Assembly: GCF_000203815.1 (NCBI RefSeq)
Contig: NW_004457624.1
Span: 248,001 to 312,000, forward strand
DNA: 64,000 nucleotides
From: Cavenderia fasciculata
Lineage: Eukaryota; Evosea; Eumycetozoa; Acytosteliales; Cavenderiaceae
Reading direction: 5' to 3'
This document shows, one piece after another, positions 10,201 through 20,316 of this stretch (the first letter of the stretch is position 1; each line of letters starts with the position of its first letter). The notes beneath the pieces were generated by a model. It was not told where the DNA came from and did no database searches. It saw only the letters and a list, made by a program, of their open reading frames with translations. Position numbers and translations under genes: made by a program.

Positions 10201-10929
10201 TGAATGTGACTGGGTAAAGTGGCAATCAGATCTCTTTCTCTTTGGGGTGGTGGGCCGATGAGAATGATCACTTTGAGACATGGCAGTTGATTGTCATGAA
10301 CCAACTCGATGATCTTGTCTACAATGTCTGGTGTGACGACGATACTGTTTGATTGACAGTTGTTCATGATTTCTTCTATCTTGTCTTTTGAAGATTGATG
10401 ATGTAGCGGAACTACTCTTATACCATGCCAAATACAAGCCAAGTCTGTCAATGTCCATTCGATACAATTGTTTGCACAAATCGATAGGAATGATCTAGTA
10501 TCTATAAATTGACGTAACCCATTACCAATCATAATCGATCGATCGTATGTATCTTGATAAGTGTTCCATTCATATTCACCCAAGGTCACCTCCTCATTCT
10601 TTTCATCTTTAAAGATTCTTTTTCTTGTACCCAAACATGGTCTATCTTTAAAGTAATTAAATGAATTTCTAAAAGATAAAAATATTATTAACACAAATAA
10701 TTATCTAATTATCTATAAAGTTGTAAGAGATTAACATACTGAAATGATTCATAGACAGTGTCACCTTTGAGAGATTGTGCAAGACTAACGTTTGGTCTAA
10801 ATTTTGAAATTAAATTTTTAACTTTGAGTTCTAATTTTAAAAATAAAAATAATTAGAATATAGGAATTAAAATAATAATTAGAATATAGGAATTAAAATA
10901 ATAATACCTTCTTCTGAATGCCTGATCAT
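7270..10929 (-). CDS. Carboxylic-acid-reductase-like enzyme (adenylation, carrier, thioester reductase)
   Basis: Six exons on the minus strand: 10908-10929, 10740-10830, 9801-10668, 9290-9738, 8736-9229 and 7270-8663. All junctions keep frame with GT-AG introns and give 1105 residues. The adenylation domain (about 30-560) has the nucleotide loop YSSGSTGSPKG at 227-237, the VYGQNEDTG motif, YYSGD, and DRKKHVFKLANGEFVAPE. The carrier domain has LGGDSLSAIKL with the phosphopantetheine serine at about 630. The reductase domain (about 715-1100) has the NAD(P) motif GSTGYLG at 720-726 and the Y884-x3-K888 pair. This order is that of carboxylic acid reductases and related A-T-R proteins, which activate an acid with ATP, load it on the carrier and release it reductively. 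The A domain resembles long-chain acyl-CoA ligases, so a fatty acid substrate is a reasonable inference. A phosphopantetheinyl transferase must act in trans. Confidence 0.87.
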
Positions 10930-11397
10930 GGTTTATTATTATTAATAAAATTTAAACTTTATTGGTTGGAACTATTTTCTTTTCTTATAGTATAATATTT
11001 AATTTTCTTTTTTGTTGGGAACAATACAAAGCAATTTTATATCATTTTTATTTTATTATAAATATATTTATTTGTTTGGAGAGATAATAACAAGAACCGA
11101 TTCGTTTATACGTTGTTATGATGATGATATCTAAAGATCTTTCGATGTATGTATACTTGGGCAATATCATATGATAACTATCTGTATGAAAATAGTACTA
11201 TTGTTCAATCTACACGTGTGAGTGTGTTTATGACCCGTCTTTTTGACTTTGATACTTACGATATGCGTGGTTTTAATTTTAGATTATTTCTAGTGACGAT
11301 ATAATTTACCAAATGTGAAAGGAAGTATCTTTATATGTATATAATATATTATTATTTATCAATTGATATTTTTTTATTAAAATATTTTTAGTTAAAT
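10930..11397. other. Intergenic, upstream of the reductase-like gene
   Basis: AT-rich stretch between the start of the reductase-like gene and the end of the secreted-protein gene, both on the minus strand. It should hold the reductase promoter and the other gene's 3' region. No RNA gene or coding signal was seen. Confidence 0.6.
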
Positions 11398-13146
11398 TTA
11401 ATTATTTTTAAATGTAACGGTGAGATAGTATGTATAGTATTGATAGACAACTTCAAAGTGTGGGGTGAGAGTTGTAACGGATGGAGTAGAGAATGTGTAT
11501 CCAAATGATGGGATCGATTCTGATGAACTCAAGATATAGTAGGGGGTGTTGGCAACGACTGTTGGGATACCAGATGGTGTTCCATTTGAGGAGACGAGAC
11601 CGAGTGACAAGCTGCCGACGAATTGACCGGTGACAGTGATGATCGATGATTGACTGTTGGTCGGTAGGTCGTATGGGTAGTTGATATTCCACTGGCTGTC
11701 AGTATTGGCCATATAATTACCTCTAATGAATACATTGTCGGAAGAGGTGACGTTGCAGTTGGTCAAATACACATCACCAGTGATTTGGATACCTCCCAAA
11801 ACGACATTAGCCTCTTGCAAGAGAATGGACGATGTGATTTCACCGTTGGTGGCAGTGATTGTGCTACCATTGTACGCAGACATGATGATTGGGACGGTCA
11901 ATGCAATATTGTTCATTGAAAGGGTGGCATTTTCAAAAAGAGAAATGGACGATGAATCACCTTGGATGGTATTGACACCGGATAACTCGAGAACCGATGA
12001 ATTCAATAGAATGACACCAAGGTAATAGTCAGAAGAGGCAGAGGAACCGTCGAGATTGTTGTATCCTTGATACTCGAAATAGATGGGTGATGATGCGTTG
12101 AGAGCTTCGATATTGTTGACTGAAGACAATGTTTGGTAGACGGCGGTAGAAGTGTAACCTTGCAAGATCAAGTTTTGGAAGGTCGAGTTAAAGATATCCA
12201 AATAAGAGCATGATGTGGCCGACAACTCTCCCAATACTTGACTTTGATTGAAAACGGTTAAATATATTTCGGTAAGACTAAAAGTGACACCGCTGGTGGA
12301 AACGAGATTATTGAAAATGACAGTGACAGTCGAGTTGGAGTCTACCAACAAACTATTGGTAGTTGCTTCAAAGGTGGAGATATCTTCGACCCACATACTG
12401 CCGAGGACGGTGACGTTGCCAGAGGTTTGCATATTTGATTCTTCGGCGACGACAAGAGTACCTTGGACAAAGACGTCGACCAAATAGACAGAGCTTTGGT
12501 AAAAGCTGGCATCTCCTTGAACAAACAAATGGATGGTGGATGATGAGACTATGGTTACACCGTTCATGTTGTTTGTAGGTCCCGACAAGATAATCACTGG
12601 TGCGTTGGTGATAGTTTGGACGTCATTGGCGGAATGGATTTGGCAGTTGGTAAACGATGATTCGGCGCCTGTCACCAAGTTGGTGGCAGTATCCAAAGAG
12701 ATGATACTGTTTTCAAAGGTGGAAGTTTCGGCATTATACACAACATTGGCACTGAGCATAAGATCACTGTAGAAGAAACCACCTGAACCGATATAGATGT
12801 CTCCGACTGCGACGAGTTGCGAATTATTGACAGTGAGAACATTGGTCTTGAGGTTGGCATTGAGTGCAATATAAGCATTATTGATATCGATGGCACCTAC
12901 TACCAAATCATTAGATACTGAGACTTTTTGGGGTCGGGAAGTTGACTGCAAAGTGATGAGTGCCTTTTGATTCGATGACTGTGGAACGACACCACCCAAC
13001 CAATTCGAAGCGTCGAAATAGTCACATGTATTTGAACAATCAACCTTTGGGTTGAATTGTATAGTTTGATAAGTTTGTGATTCTACAACATTACAAACAA
13101 ATAATAATGATACAACTACCAATACTAATGAATTGAATAACTTCAT
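11398..13146 (-). CDS. Secreted beta-helix-like protein, paralogue of 2544-4379
   Basis: Single-exon 582-residue protein. A clear signal peptide, MKLFNSLVLVVVSLLFVCNV, ends near VES-QTYQ. The mature start carries the same signature as its paralogue, C-x3-C-x-Y-F-D-x3-W-L-G-G-V-V-P at about residues 36-55. Then follow roughly 500 residues of short beta-strand units with many Asn-x-Ser/Thr sequons, as expected for an extracellular right-handed beta-helix. The C-terminal unit (PYYILSS, then YLTVTFKN) also matches. There is no transmembrane or GPI segment. The two paralogues lie 7 kb apart in the same orientation, separated by the TfoX, F-box/LRR and reductase genes. A role in the extracellular matrix or in binding glycans is possible but not shown. 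Confidence 0.83.
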   Translation of the reverse strand: MKLFNSLVLVVVSLLFVCNVVESQTYQTIQFNPKVDCSNTCDYFDASNWLGGVVPQSSNQKALITLQSTSRPQKVSVSNDLVVGAIDINNAYIALNANLKTNVLTVNNSQLVAVGDIYIGSGGFFYSDLMLSANVVYNAETSTFENSIISLDTATNLVTGAESSFTNCQIHSANDVQTITNAPVIILSGPTNNMNGVTIVSSSTIHLFVQGDASFYQSSVYLVDVFVQGTLVVAEESNMQTSGNVTVLGSMWVEDISTFEATTNSLLVDSNSTVTVIFNNLVSTSGVTFSLTEIYLTVFNQSQVLGELSATSCSYLDIFNSTFQNLILQGYTSTAVYQTLSSVNNIEALNASSPIYFEYQGYNNLDGSSASSDYYLGVILLNSSVLELSGVNTIQGDSSSISLFENATLSMNNIALTVPIIMSAYNGSTITATNGEITSSILLQEANVVLGGIQITGDVYLTNCNVTSSDNVFIRGNYMANTDSQWNINYPYDLPTNSQSSIITVTGQFVGSLSLGLVSSNGTPSGIPTVVANTPYYILSSSESIPSFGYTFSTPSVTTLTPHFEVVYQYYTYYLTVTFKNN

Positions 13147-13791
13147 TCTTTTATTTATCTCTATCTTTAGTAAAAAGTAATGATGACTGATCTATCTTTC
13201 CTCTTTGCAATGCTGTTATTTATAATTGTGACCATTCGTCAAAGTCGTTGGTGTTCTTAGACCATCTTGATAAAATATCAAGACAACAAAAACCGAGTCA
13301 CGTCATCTCAGAGCATCAAGGAAGGATTCTAAAGAAAAATCGAATCTTCCAAATATCACCAATATCTTCCGGGCTTAGAATGGGCATTGTCCTATTCATT
13401 ACCAAAGACCCACATATATGGTACTTACATCATCAATACTCGGGAAAGAAATGATTTCCCTCTCACCAACAAATACTTGATGAATCCCAAGAATGCATTC
13501 TTCAATATAATAAATTATGATCAAGACAAAAATAAAATATATAATTAAGTGTAGATCAGATCGATTAGATTACTTGATACTGAGTTGGAGGTAAAGGAAA
13601 TACTTTTAATAATAATAAACTATATAGGTACTGAATAAAAGTTGCAAGTGAGAGATCCTCTTTTTCTTCGAAGTTTTGCTGGTTCATAAAAAAATTTTAA
13701 TTTATATTTTCATTGACATCATCAAATTTGGGCAGTCTGTTGAAAGGTACTAGTTGTTGAATTATATGTATTTGTATATATTTATTTAATA
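13147..13791. other. Divergent intergenic region
   Basis: The 645 nt separate the divergent starts of the secreted-protein gene and the oxygenase gene and should hold both promoters. A 68-codon open frame at 13248-13454 has no coding character. No RNA gene was recognised. Confidence 0.6.
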
Positions 13792-16700
13792 ATGACAATA
13801 GAAATCGAATATAATGAAGAATTGGAAGGATTAGAAACAACTATCAATCAAATCAAGGGTAGTGGTGAGGGAGGAGCAGATAGTAAAGTGTACTGTGAAG
13901 GTGATTCAAAGAGAGCATCACCCAAGGTCAATGTGAAAGATGTTGGTGAACTCAAGTTTCCAATCACTCAAGAATCGGTTCAAAAGTTGATTGATAAATC
14001 TACAAGAGCTCCCTTTGGTAAAGGTGAACAGACCATCACTGATCTAAGTGTCAGAAAGGTATGGCAAATCGATGCCTCTGAAGTAACTGTCACTGGAGGT
14101 AAAGCCTGGCAAACCTTTATTGAAACAACTCTCCCTGAACAAATCATTAAAGGGTTAGGTTTACCAAAAGATACTGATCTTACTATTGAATTATACAAGG
14201 TATGTAAAAGTATATAAAGTTAAAAAAAAAAAGTAAACATCTTACTTAATTTCTTTTCTTATTTTCTTTTTCTTTTTCAATTAGATGTTAGTTTATGATA
14301 AAGGAGCATTCTTTTCAAGTCATCGTGATACTGAAAAGGCTGATGGTATGTTTGCTACGATGGTAGTATCATTACCAAGTCATCATCGTGGTGGTGAATT
14401 GGTCATTGAACATGACAAGGAATCGTATACAGTGTCACTTGTAAATGACACAAAGTCGATGGTCAAATATGTAGCATTCTATGCTGATTGCAAGCACAAG
14501 GTAGAACCAGTCACCGAAGGATACAGAGTCAACTTGGTCTACAATCTTATTAGATCAAAGGGTACCTGTACAACATCATCACAGAGCAACGCTGAATTGT
14601 TGCTTTCATCTATCAGATCTACATTTGGAGAAGGTGAACGTTCCCGTTTAATCTATTCGTTGGAGCATGTCTATTCACCAGCTTCATTTTGTTTGGAGAA
14701 ACTCAAAGGCAAGGATGCAGTAGTTGCATCGGCACTGATTGAAGCTAGCAAGTTACCATGTTCACAGTTGGCTGTTGGTCTTGGATTCATTCACATTGAA
14801 GAGGAGGGTGGTTTCACCGGATACACAAACGACGAATCCACAACTGTTGATTTTTCCGATAATGAATGTGAACCACAAGAATACACTTTTAATCTAGTCT
14901 CACCAAAAGAAATTGTTGATGGTTATGAAATTAATACTTCAAAAACAATTGAACACTCTGAATTATTCCCTGCTAATGGTAAAATATTAAAAACAAACAA
15001 ATAGAGAAATAATATTAATTTAATTTTTTTAATTTTTAATTTTAGCATTTGATGAAGCAAAACCATATGAACAAGAAGCAACAGAAGCAGCAGGAAATGA
15101 AGGAGCAACTTATTTTAGAAGATATCAAAGATCATGTTTAATTATTCATTCTCTTGAACATTTGGATGGAGGTCTTTATAGTTTGGTACCATTTGCAATG
15201 GCTGAAAGAATCTTAAAGGAAAGACTTGGTAAATCATTGGACGGTACCGAGAATGACGAGGATAGAGAAAAGGATATGATTAGAGAAATCACTCAATATA
15301 CATCAGTCTATGGAAGTGGTGATATTATTGCAAGCATTTTGAAATTCATCGAGGTGTCACAACTCTTGTCACCAATGATGCCATCGTCGTCTCGTGAATT
15401 GGTCAAAAAGATGATTAAAATCTTGTTTAAAAGTCAACAACCAGCTGCCAAGAAACCATCCGTCACCACTCTCCATGTCACTCCAATGCCCATCATTGCT
15501 ACCTACCCAGCAGACATTCTCGCGTGTCTTCCAAATAGTCTTTTTAATATTTACGACTATACCAAATTTGATCATCTTTTACAAGTGATCAAGCAGTTGT
15601 GCGGAAGAGTGCCGGTTGAAGAGATGCCAGATGTCGGTTCAGACCCAACTGTCGACCATCCATTGAAAAAGAAGTGTCTCAAGGCACTTGGTATATTGCT
15701 CAAGGGTTATGGATCATTGTGTAATTGTGGTGGTGACAATCATGCCTGTAAACACTATGATCTATTGTCAAAGGCATTGACAACGATTGAAGAGATGGTT
15801 ACCAATTATAGCAACATCTTTGGTGATGGTCAAAAGATACATGAACAACTACTCGAGTTGCTTACCAATCCCACTGAACCAAAAGATATCACTACTCAAC
15901 TCATCGAAATACTCTATGAATTCCATTCCAAGGATATGACTAAAAAGAAAAGAGAACAAATGTTTTCAAGTGTATTTTTGTTGTACTTGACACGACCATT
16001 TAAAGAGTGCGATTCATTTATCACCCCCATCATTTCATTTGATCACTATGTACGTCAATACCAATACTATCCAGTCGCCATGCAAAAGTATTACAATGCA
16101 ATTGTCAGAGAGAAAGGAGAGACATTGCCAGCTGCTACACTCAAAACTTATACCGTCGCATACCATCGCAAGGTGACTGCATTCTTTTCGTTTGTCATGT
16201 TGAATACATCCAAACCATTTTCATTGACTATTTCAGGAGCACGCAATACTCAACTCGACTATCGTCCAGGTCAAGACCAACAAACACTCGTTGAACAGGT
16301 TGCAGTAGAGATGGTGACCTTTTGTATCAAAGCAGGTTTGGATAGTGTCATGTACGAGGTACTTAAAGAAAGCACATTGGATGCTAGACTCATCGATATG
16401 ACACTCTACCCAAATGCTTATGTTGTCATACTCAAACAAATCAAAAATCTTCTCTCTGAAAAGAGTAAGACCAAACAACCACCATCATCAGAGAATTCAT
16501 TGAAATTTGTAGAGTTTGTCAAATCAAAGATCAACCAATTGACAACCACCCTCAAAAACACACAAACCTCTGGTTCCAAGTTTACATTTGCCTGTGTCAA
16601 TTGCTATTGTAAACTCTGTCAACCATTGGAAGATTTCCTTCGTAGCAATGAAATCAATTACAGTATAACTGATATCAAACCTACTGTAGAACATTGTCAA

Positions 16701-16835
16701 GAATATCTTGCTGCATTTACACTCGGACAAGGCACCAATCAACTCGTCAAATCATCCAAAACTCCTCCTGCTCTTCAAAAGCATATTGGCTTGTTAGAAT
16801 CTACTATTAAATCTTATCAAAGTTTATTAGAATAA
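13792..16835 (+). CDS. 2-oxoglutarate/Fe(II)-dependent oxygenase, long form
   Basis: Three exons, 13792-14199, 14285-14978 and 15046-16835, join in frame to 963 residues. The N-terminal 230 residues form a prolyl-4-hydroxylase-like double-stranded beta helix: LYKMLVYDKGAFF leads into the iron ligands H149 and D151 (SSHRDTEK), and HKVEPVTEGYRVNLVYNL supplies the distal H207 and the 2-oxoglutarate-binding R217. All four key residues are present, so it should be active. A conserved NEGATYFRRYQRSCLIIH segment and about 600 mainly helical residues follow, matching a eukaryotic family of uncharacterised oxygenases found in plants, fungi and protists. The substrate is unknown; protein or nucleic-acid hydroxylation are both possible. 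There is no targeting signal. Confidence 0.86.
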
Positions 16836-16924
16836 ACTCTGTTATAACAAATAAATAATAAATAAATAAATAAATAATAAATAAATAAATATATAATATA
16901 TAATATTTATTATCTATTCTTTAT

Positions 16925-18421
16925 TTATATTGTTATTATTCCATTTTTTTCATGGACAATTAATAAACAATTTCTATTTGGTATTTGAATGAATTGGTTG
17001 ATTAAATCTTCTTTTAAATATTGTGCCAAGACAATATTCAAAGATTGAAGTGTACGATTGATCGAGAGTGATGTACAAATTGATGAAATACTTTGTTTTT
17101 GGTATTCCATACTATTGACATATTTGAAATCTCCAAATCTAATTCTAAGTGATTGTAAAGTTGTATTATTGGTAATGGATTGGTAGAATCTTTGATCTAA
17201 ATAATCTTCACTATTTTCAAATGCCAAATGTTTTAAACTGGTTTGATTGTTTGATAATAGATTGGCAAAAGGATTGTTTATCATTTGATCGAATGATGGT
17301 AATCGGTATTCATTGGCACTTTCATAACCATCTTTGATTGTTAGAGAAGTTAATGTTTTGTTGTTTTGAAGGTGTTGAGCCATTTCCTCGATTAATGGAG
17401 CTGCTTTTTGTAATGACAAAATCAAAGAAAGAGGATTTTTAGATTGTTCTTGAGTTAGATCATCATATTCATTGTGCCATTGAAATCGTATCATCAATGA
17501 TTTAATAGTCTTTGATTGTAACAATATGTTGATATATCTAATCTTGACTAGTCCAACTTTAATATTAACTCTTTCCAAACCATCGTAATTTAAATTAAAT
17601 AATTTGAAACTTGCATATGGTGGAATAGTATCTCGATACTTGTCTGCATGGTTAATGATGGTCAAGTGTTTTGGTTTGAGTGATTCAACATTATGACATA
17701 GTGCATCAAAGCAACTATAATCTCTATTCGGCTTACCAATATCCTCTCTGTGCCAGTGCAATTTGGTCATCTCTACTCCAAGGTTTGTACAAAGTTTTTC
17801 AAGGTACCCAATTTCCCAAGTTGTGTTTGTATAAACCAATATTTTAATCCATATCCTTGCTTCAATCTTGATTGCAAACTCTCTGTTCCTATTCAATTGA
17901 TTGATTGATTCTACCAACCCAATCATTCCCTTTTCATCGGCTCTATCTAGTTTTGGTTGCCTGAGGTTTTTAATACGCAATGCTACTCTTTCCAACATTG
18001 TCATTGTCTTGATCATTGATATGACATTTTGAGTGCTATTAAGATTTGTACCGGTGCCATTATCATAATCACCATAGTGGATGACAAGTGTATGAACATG
18101 AGTCAACGAGAATGTCAACATATATTGTGACATTGAGTTTGGTGTACTTTCATGAACGTCACTACCTTGTTGTTTTTGTTGTTGCTCTGATAATAAACTC
18201 TTTGGTAGTTCTTCTATCAATACACCATCTCTATGTTGTGATACCAATACTGATAGAATACGAAACCATCTCTTGCAAACCAATGCTAGATGACTAATAC
18301 GCGCATTTAAACCAACATCCTTGGTGAGGTGATATACTTGGTTGCGATCACTCAACCTTATAAACTTTGTATTATATTTTGATAAGACATAGTGTTGTAT
18401 AACTACTGGTATTTCTTGCAT
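16925..18421 (-). CDS. F-box-like/LRR protein, paralogue of 5371-7044
   Basis: Single-exon 498-residue protein starting MQEIPVVIQHYVLSKYNTKF. An F-box-like segment with LALVCKRWFRIL lies at 45-56, followed by irregular LRR units (SLMIRFQWHNEYDDLTQEQ, NKTLTSLTIKDGY, NTTLQSLRIRFGD) and the C-terminus QFIQIPNRNCLLIVHEKNG. Residues such as SKTIKSL and FQWHNEYD are shared word for word with the paralogue 10 kb away. A substrate-receptor role in a ubiquitin ligase is inferred from architecture only. The gene converges on the oxygenase gene, with 89 AT-rich nt between the stops. Confidence 0.78.
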   Translation of the reverse strand: MQEIPVVIQHYVLSKYNTKFIRLSDRNQVYHLTKDVGLNARISHLALVCKRWFRILSVLVSQHRDGVLIEELPKSLLSEQQQKQQGSDVHESTPNSMSQYMLTFSLTHVHTLVIHYGDYDNGTGTNLNSTQNVISMIKTMTMLERVALRIKNLRQPKLDRADEKGMIGLVESINQLNRNREFAIKIEARIWIKILVYTNTTWEIGYLEKLCTNLGVEMTKLHWHREDIGKPNRDYSCFDALCHNVESLKPKHLTIINHADKYRDTIPPYASFKLFNLNYDGLERVNIKVGLVKIRYINILLQSKTIKSLMIRFQWHNEYDDLTQEQSKNPLSLILSLQKAAPLIEEMAQHLQNNKTLTSLTIKDGYESANEYRLPSFDQMINNPFANLLSNNQTSLKHLAFENSEDYLDQRFYQSITNNTTLQSLRIRFGDFKYVNSMEYQKQSISSICTSLSINRTLQSLNIVLAQYLKEDLINQFIQIPNRNCLLIVHEKNGIITI

Positions 18422-18543
18422 CTATAGAATAGAATATATTAATATATATATATAGAATATTCAAATACTTTTTGAAAGATCTCTTTGTGATCTCAAATTC
18501 TCTAAATTTGTTTGTTTTTATTTAGTACATTCTACAATTCATC

Positions 18544-19752
18544 ATGACTAAAAGAACACAAATAATCAAAGGACAACTAGTAGAAGTCAAAGAGGGGGAG
18601 AAGGAGGAGGATATTACATTGAATGAATCATCATCATCGATGAATCAATTTAATAGAGGAACTTTAGAGTATGCACTACCATGGTCTGTACTGGCACATA
18701 TCTTTAGATATGCTTGGAAGGGTGGTATGGTGTGCTCTTGTGTATACCCTGATATTGCCAAACAAGCAAATGAACAGGGTATACAAGTACCGATGCGCTT
18801 AGAAGAAGGACGACAATGTCCACTCCACTCGGTATACTATGCTCAGGGTATCATTCCCTTGGCACACTTGTCAAAGGATACTATAGTATATGATGGTAAC
18901 AACAATAAGGATCCTACGTACAAGTGGAGACTCCAATTATCACTCGTATCCAAACGTGTATTTCAATTGGTGTCAATAATGTTTACCGATATTGTGGTTG
19001 GTTTGCATTGTCAAGACTTTGGAGTGCATCTATCTCGTGACACGTGTCCAATAAACAAGATAACTCATCTTGTTATTGCAAAGGATATTGGAGGAGTTGG
19101 AGGAGTAGGAGGACAAGACATATTTAATCAAAAACAACAAATGGCCGCTACAGCACTGTCACAGGCAGTGTCATCAGTGACTAAACTAACTATAAAGTGT
19201 GTGGATGTATTGGAAAAGGTACCCAACACTAAATTGATGGGTAGGATGATGCCGGCAGTCACTAGTATTACAATTACTAGATCGGATGACGGTGAAAACA
19301 TGATAGTATCACTCAACAAGAACCAAGTGATGGGTGTGGTACAATCATTTACCAACTTGACGTCAATTAATTTTCTTGGGTTGCATGGACACCTTGATCA
19401 GACTCGGTTACTGGTAAGTGCGTTAAAACATCCAGTACGCAAACTACTTCTTCCCACCAACACATCGCATCTCATTCAAGAGTTTGCACCGGTTGTTAAG
19501 CAATCTGTACAAGTCGTGTCAGTGTACACTGATTTTTACATTACAAAGTTGCAACAACAAATAGGTGATTATCCATCACTCAAACATTTGATGTTCTTTT
19601 GTTTGACCAATGGCGATGATTGGAACAAAGTAACAACTTTTCCAAACAGTGTACAAATTCTAACCACCTTTAATGGTATTCCATTCAATGGTGTCAAAGC
19701 CAGTTTATTCCAATTATTCCTCACCCGCCAACTCATCAATATCAACCTTTAG
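18544..19752 (+). CDS. F-box-like dictyostelid protein, probable 3' frameshift
   Basis: The open frame gives 402 residues. An F-box-like start (YALPWSVLAHIFRYAWKGG at 43-61) is followed by a Cys/His-containing insert and LSLVSKRVFQLV at about 122-133, then weak repeats. The tail KVTTFPNSVQILTTFNGIPF resembles FNIP-type repeats. Immediately after the stop, the next frame continues up to 19948 with TPNTIIGTQIPFPSTIQRIT and about 40 further residues of the same character, so the full product may have been near 465 residues. No intron with matching phase joins the two frames, so a one-base indel (natural or from assembly) is the simplest reading. Function is unknown; protein-protein interaction in ubiquitin ligases is an inference. 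Confidence 0.7.
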   Translation: MTKRTQIIKGQLVEVKEGEKEEDITLNESSSSMNQFNRGTLEYALPWSVLAHIFRYAWKGGMVCSCVYPDIAKQANEQGIQVPMRLEEGRQCPLHSVYYAQGIIPLAHLSKDTIVYDGNNNKDPTYKWRLQLSLVSKRVFQLVSIMFTDIVVGLHCQDFGVHLSRDTCPINKITHLVIAKDIGGVGGVGGQDIFNQKQQMAATALSQAVSSVTKLTIKCVDVLEKVPNTKLMGRMMPAVTSITITRSDDGENMIVSLNKNQVMGVVQSFTNLTSINFLGLHGHLDQTRLLVSALKHPVRKLLLPTNTSHLIQEFAPVVKQSVQVVSVYTDFYITKLQQQIGDYPSLKHLMFFCLTNGDDWNKVTTFPNSVQILTTFNGIPFNGVKASLFQLFLTRQLININL

Positions 19753-19948
19753 ATTCTCAACACCCAACACAATCATTGGTACACAAATCCCCTTCCCATC
19801 AACCATTCAACGTATCACCTACAACTCTTCTTTTGATGCAACTGATCGAGACACACTACTATTTAAATCATTTAACTATCTTGGATCAATCATTAAACAA
19901 GCCAATCCACATAGAAAATTATTATTTAATCGTGTATCAACAGAATAA

Positions 19949-20316
19949 GAATAGAGATGGTCGCGAATAATAACAATAAACAACATCACATGATATTCAA
20001 ACAGAGTTGAATGAATTAGTTAGTTAGTTATGAATTCATTCAAAAATATCATTATCTTTTTATATGTATAAATACACGATCATCATACACAAAGACAAAG
20101 GTTTTATTGTAACCAAGTTCAAGTTTTATGAATTTATGAATTTTAATTTAATTTAATTTTTGGTGCATCCCCCAACAACAAGACAAGTATTGAACTTTAT
20201 GAATTACACTCTCTTTCATAATATAATAGATATTTAACATTATTGCAGATTAGAATTCATTTCTTCTAGTATTATATAGATATATAGATATATATATTAG
20301 TATAATCTAGATAGAG
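19949..20316. other. Intergenic region before the EF-hand/UBA gene
   Basis: AT-rich 368 nt containing oligo-T and TA repeats. It probably holds the promoter of the next gene. No coding or RNA signal was seen. Confidence 0.5.

Noticed and set aside
13248-13454. 68-codon plus-strand frame in the divergent region
   Set aside because: No family resemblance or coding composition, and it lies in an expected promoter region.
19670-19752. Intron that would explain the frame change in the F-box-like gene
   Set aside because: The candidate donors at 19675 and 19691 with the acceptor at 19752 give the wrong phase for the downstream frame, and the sequence is not AT-rich like other introns here.
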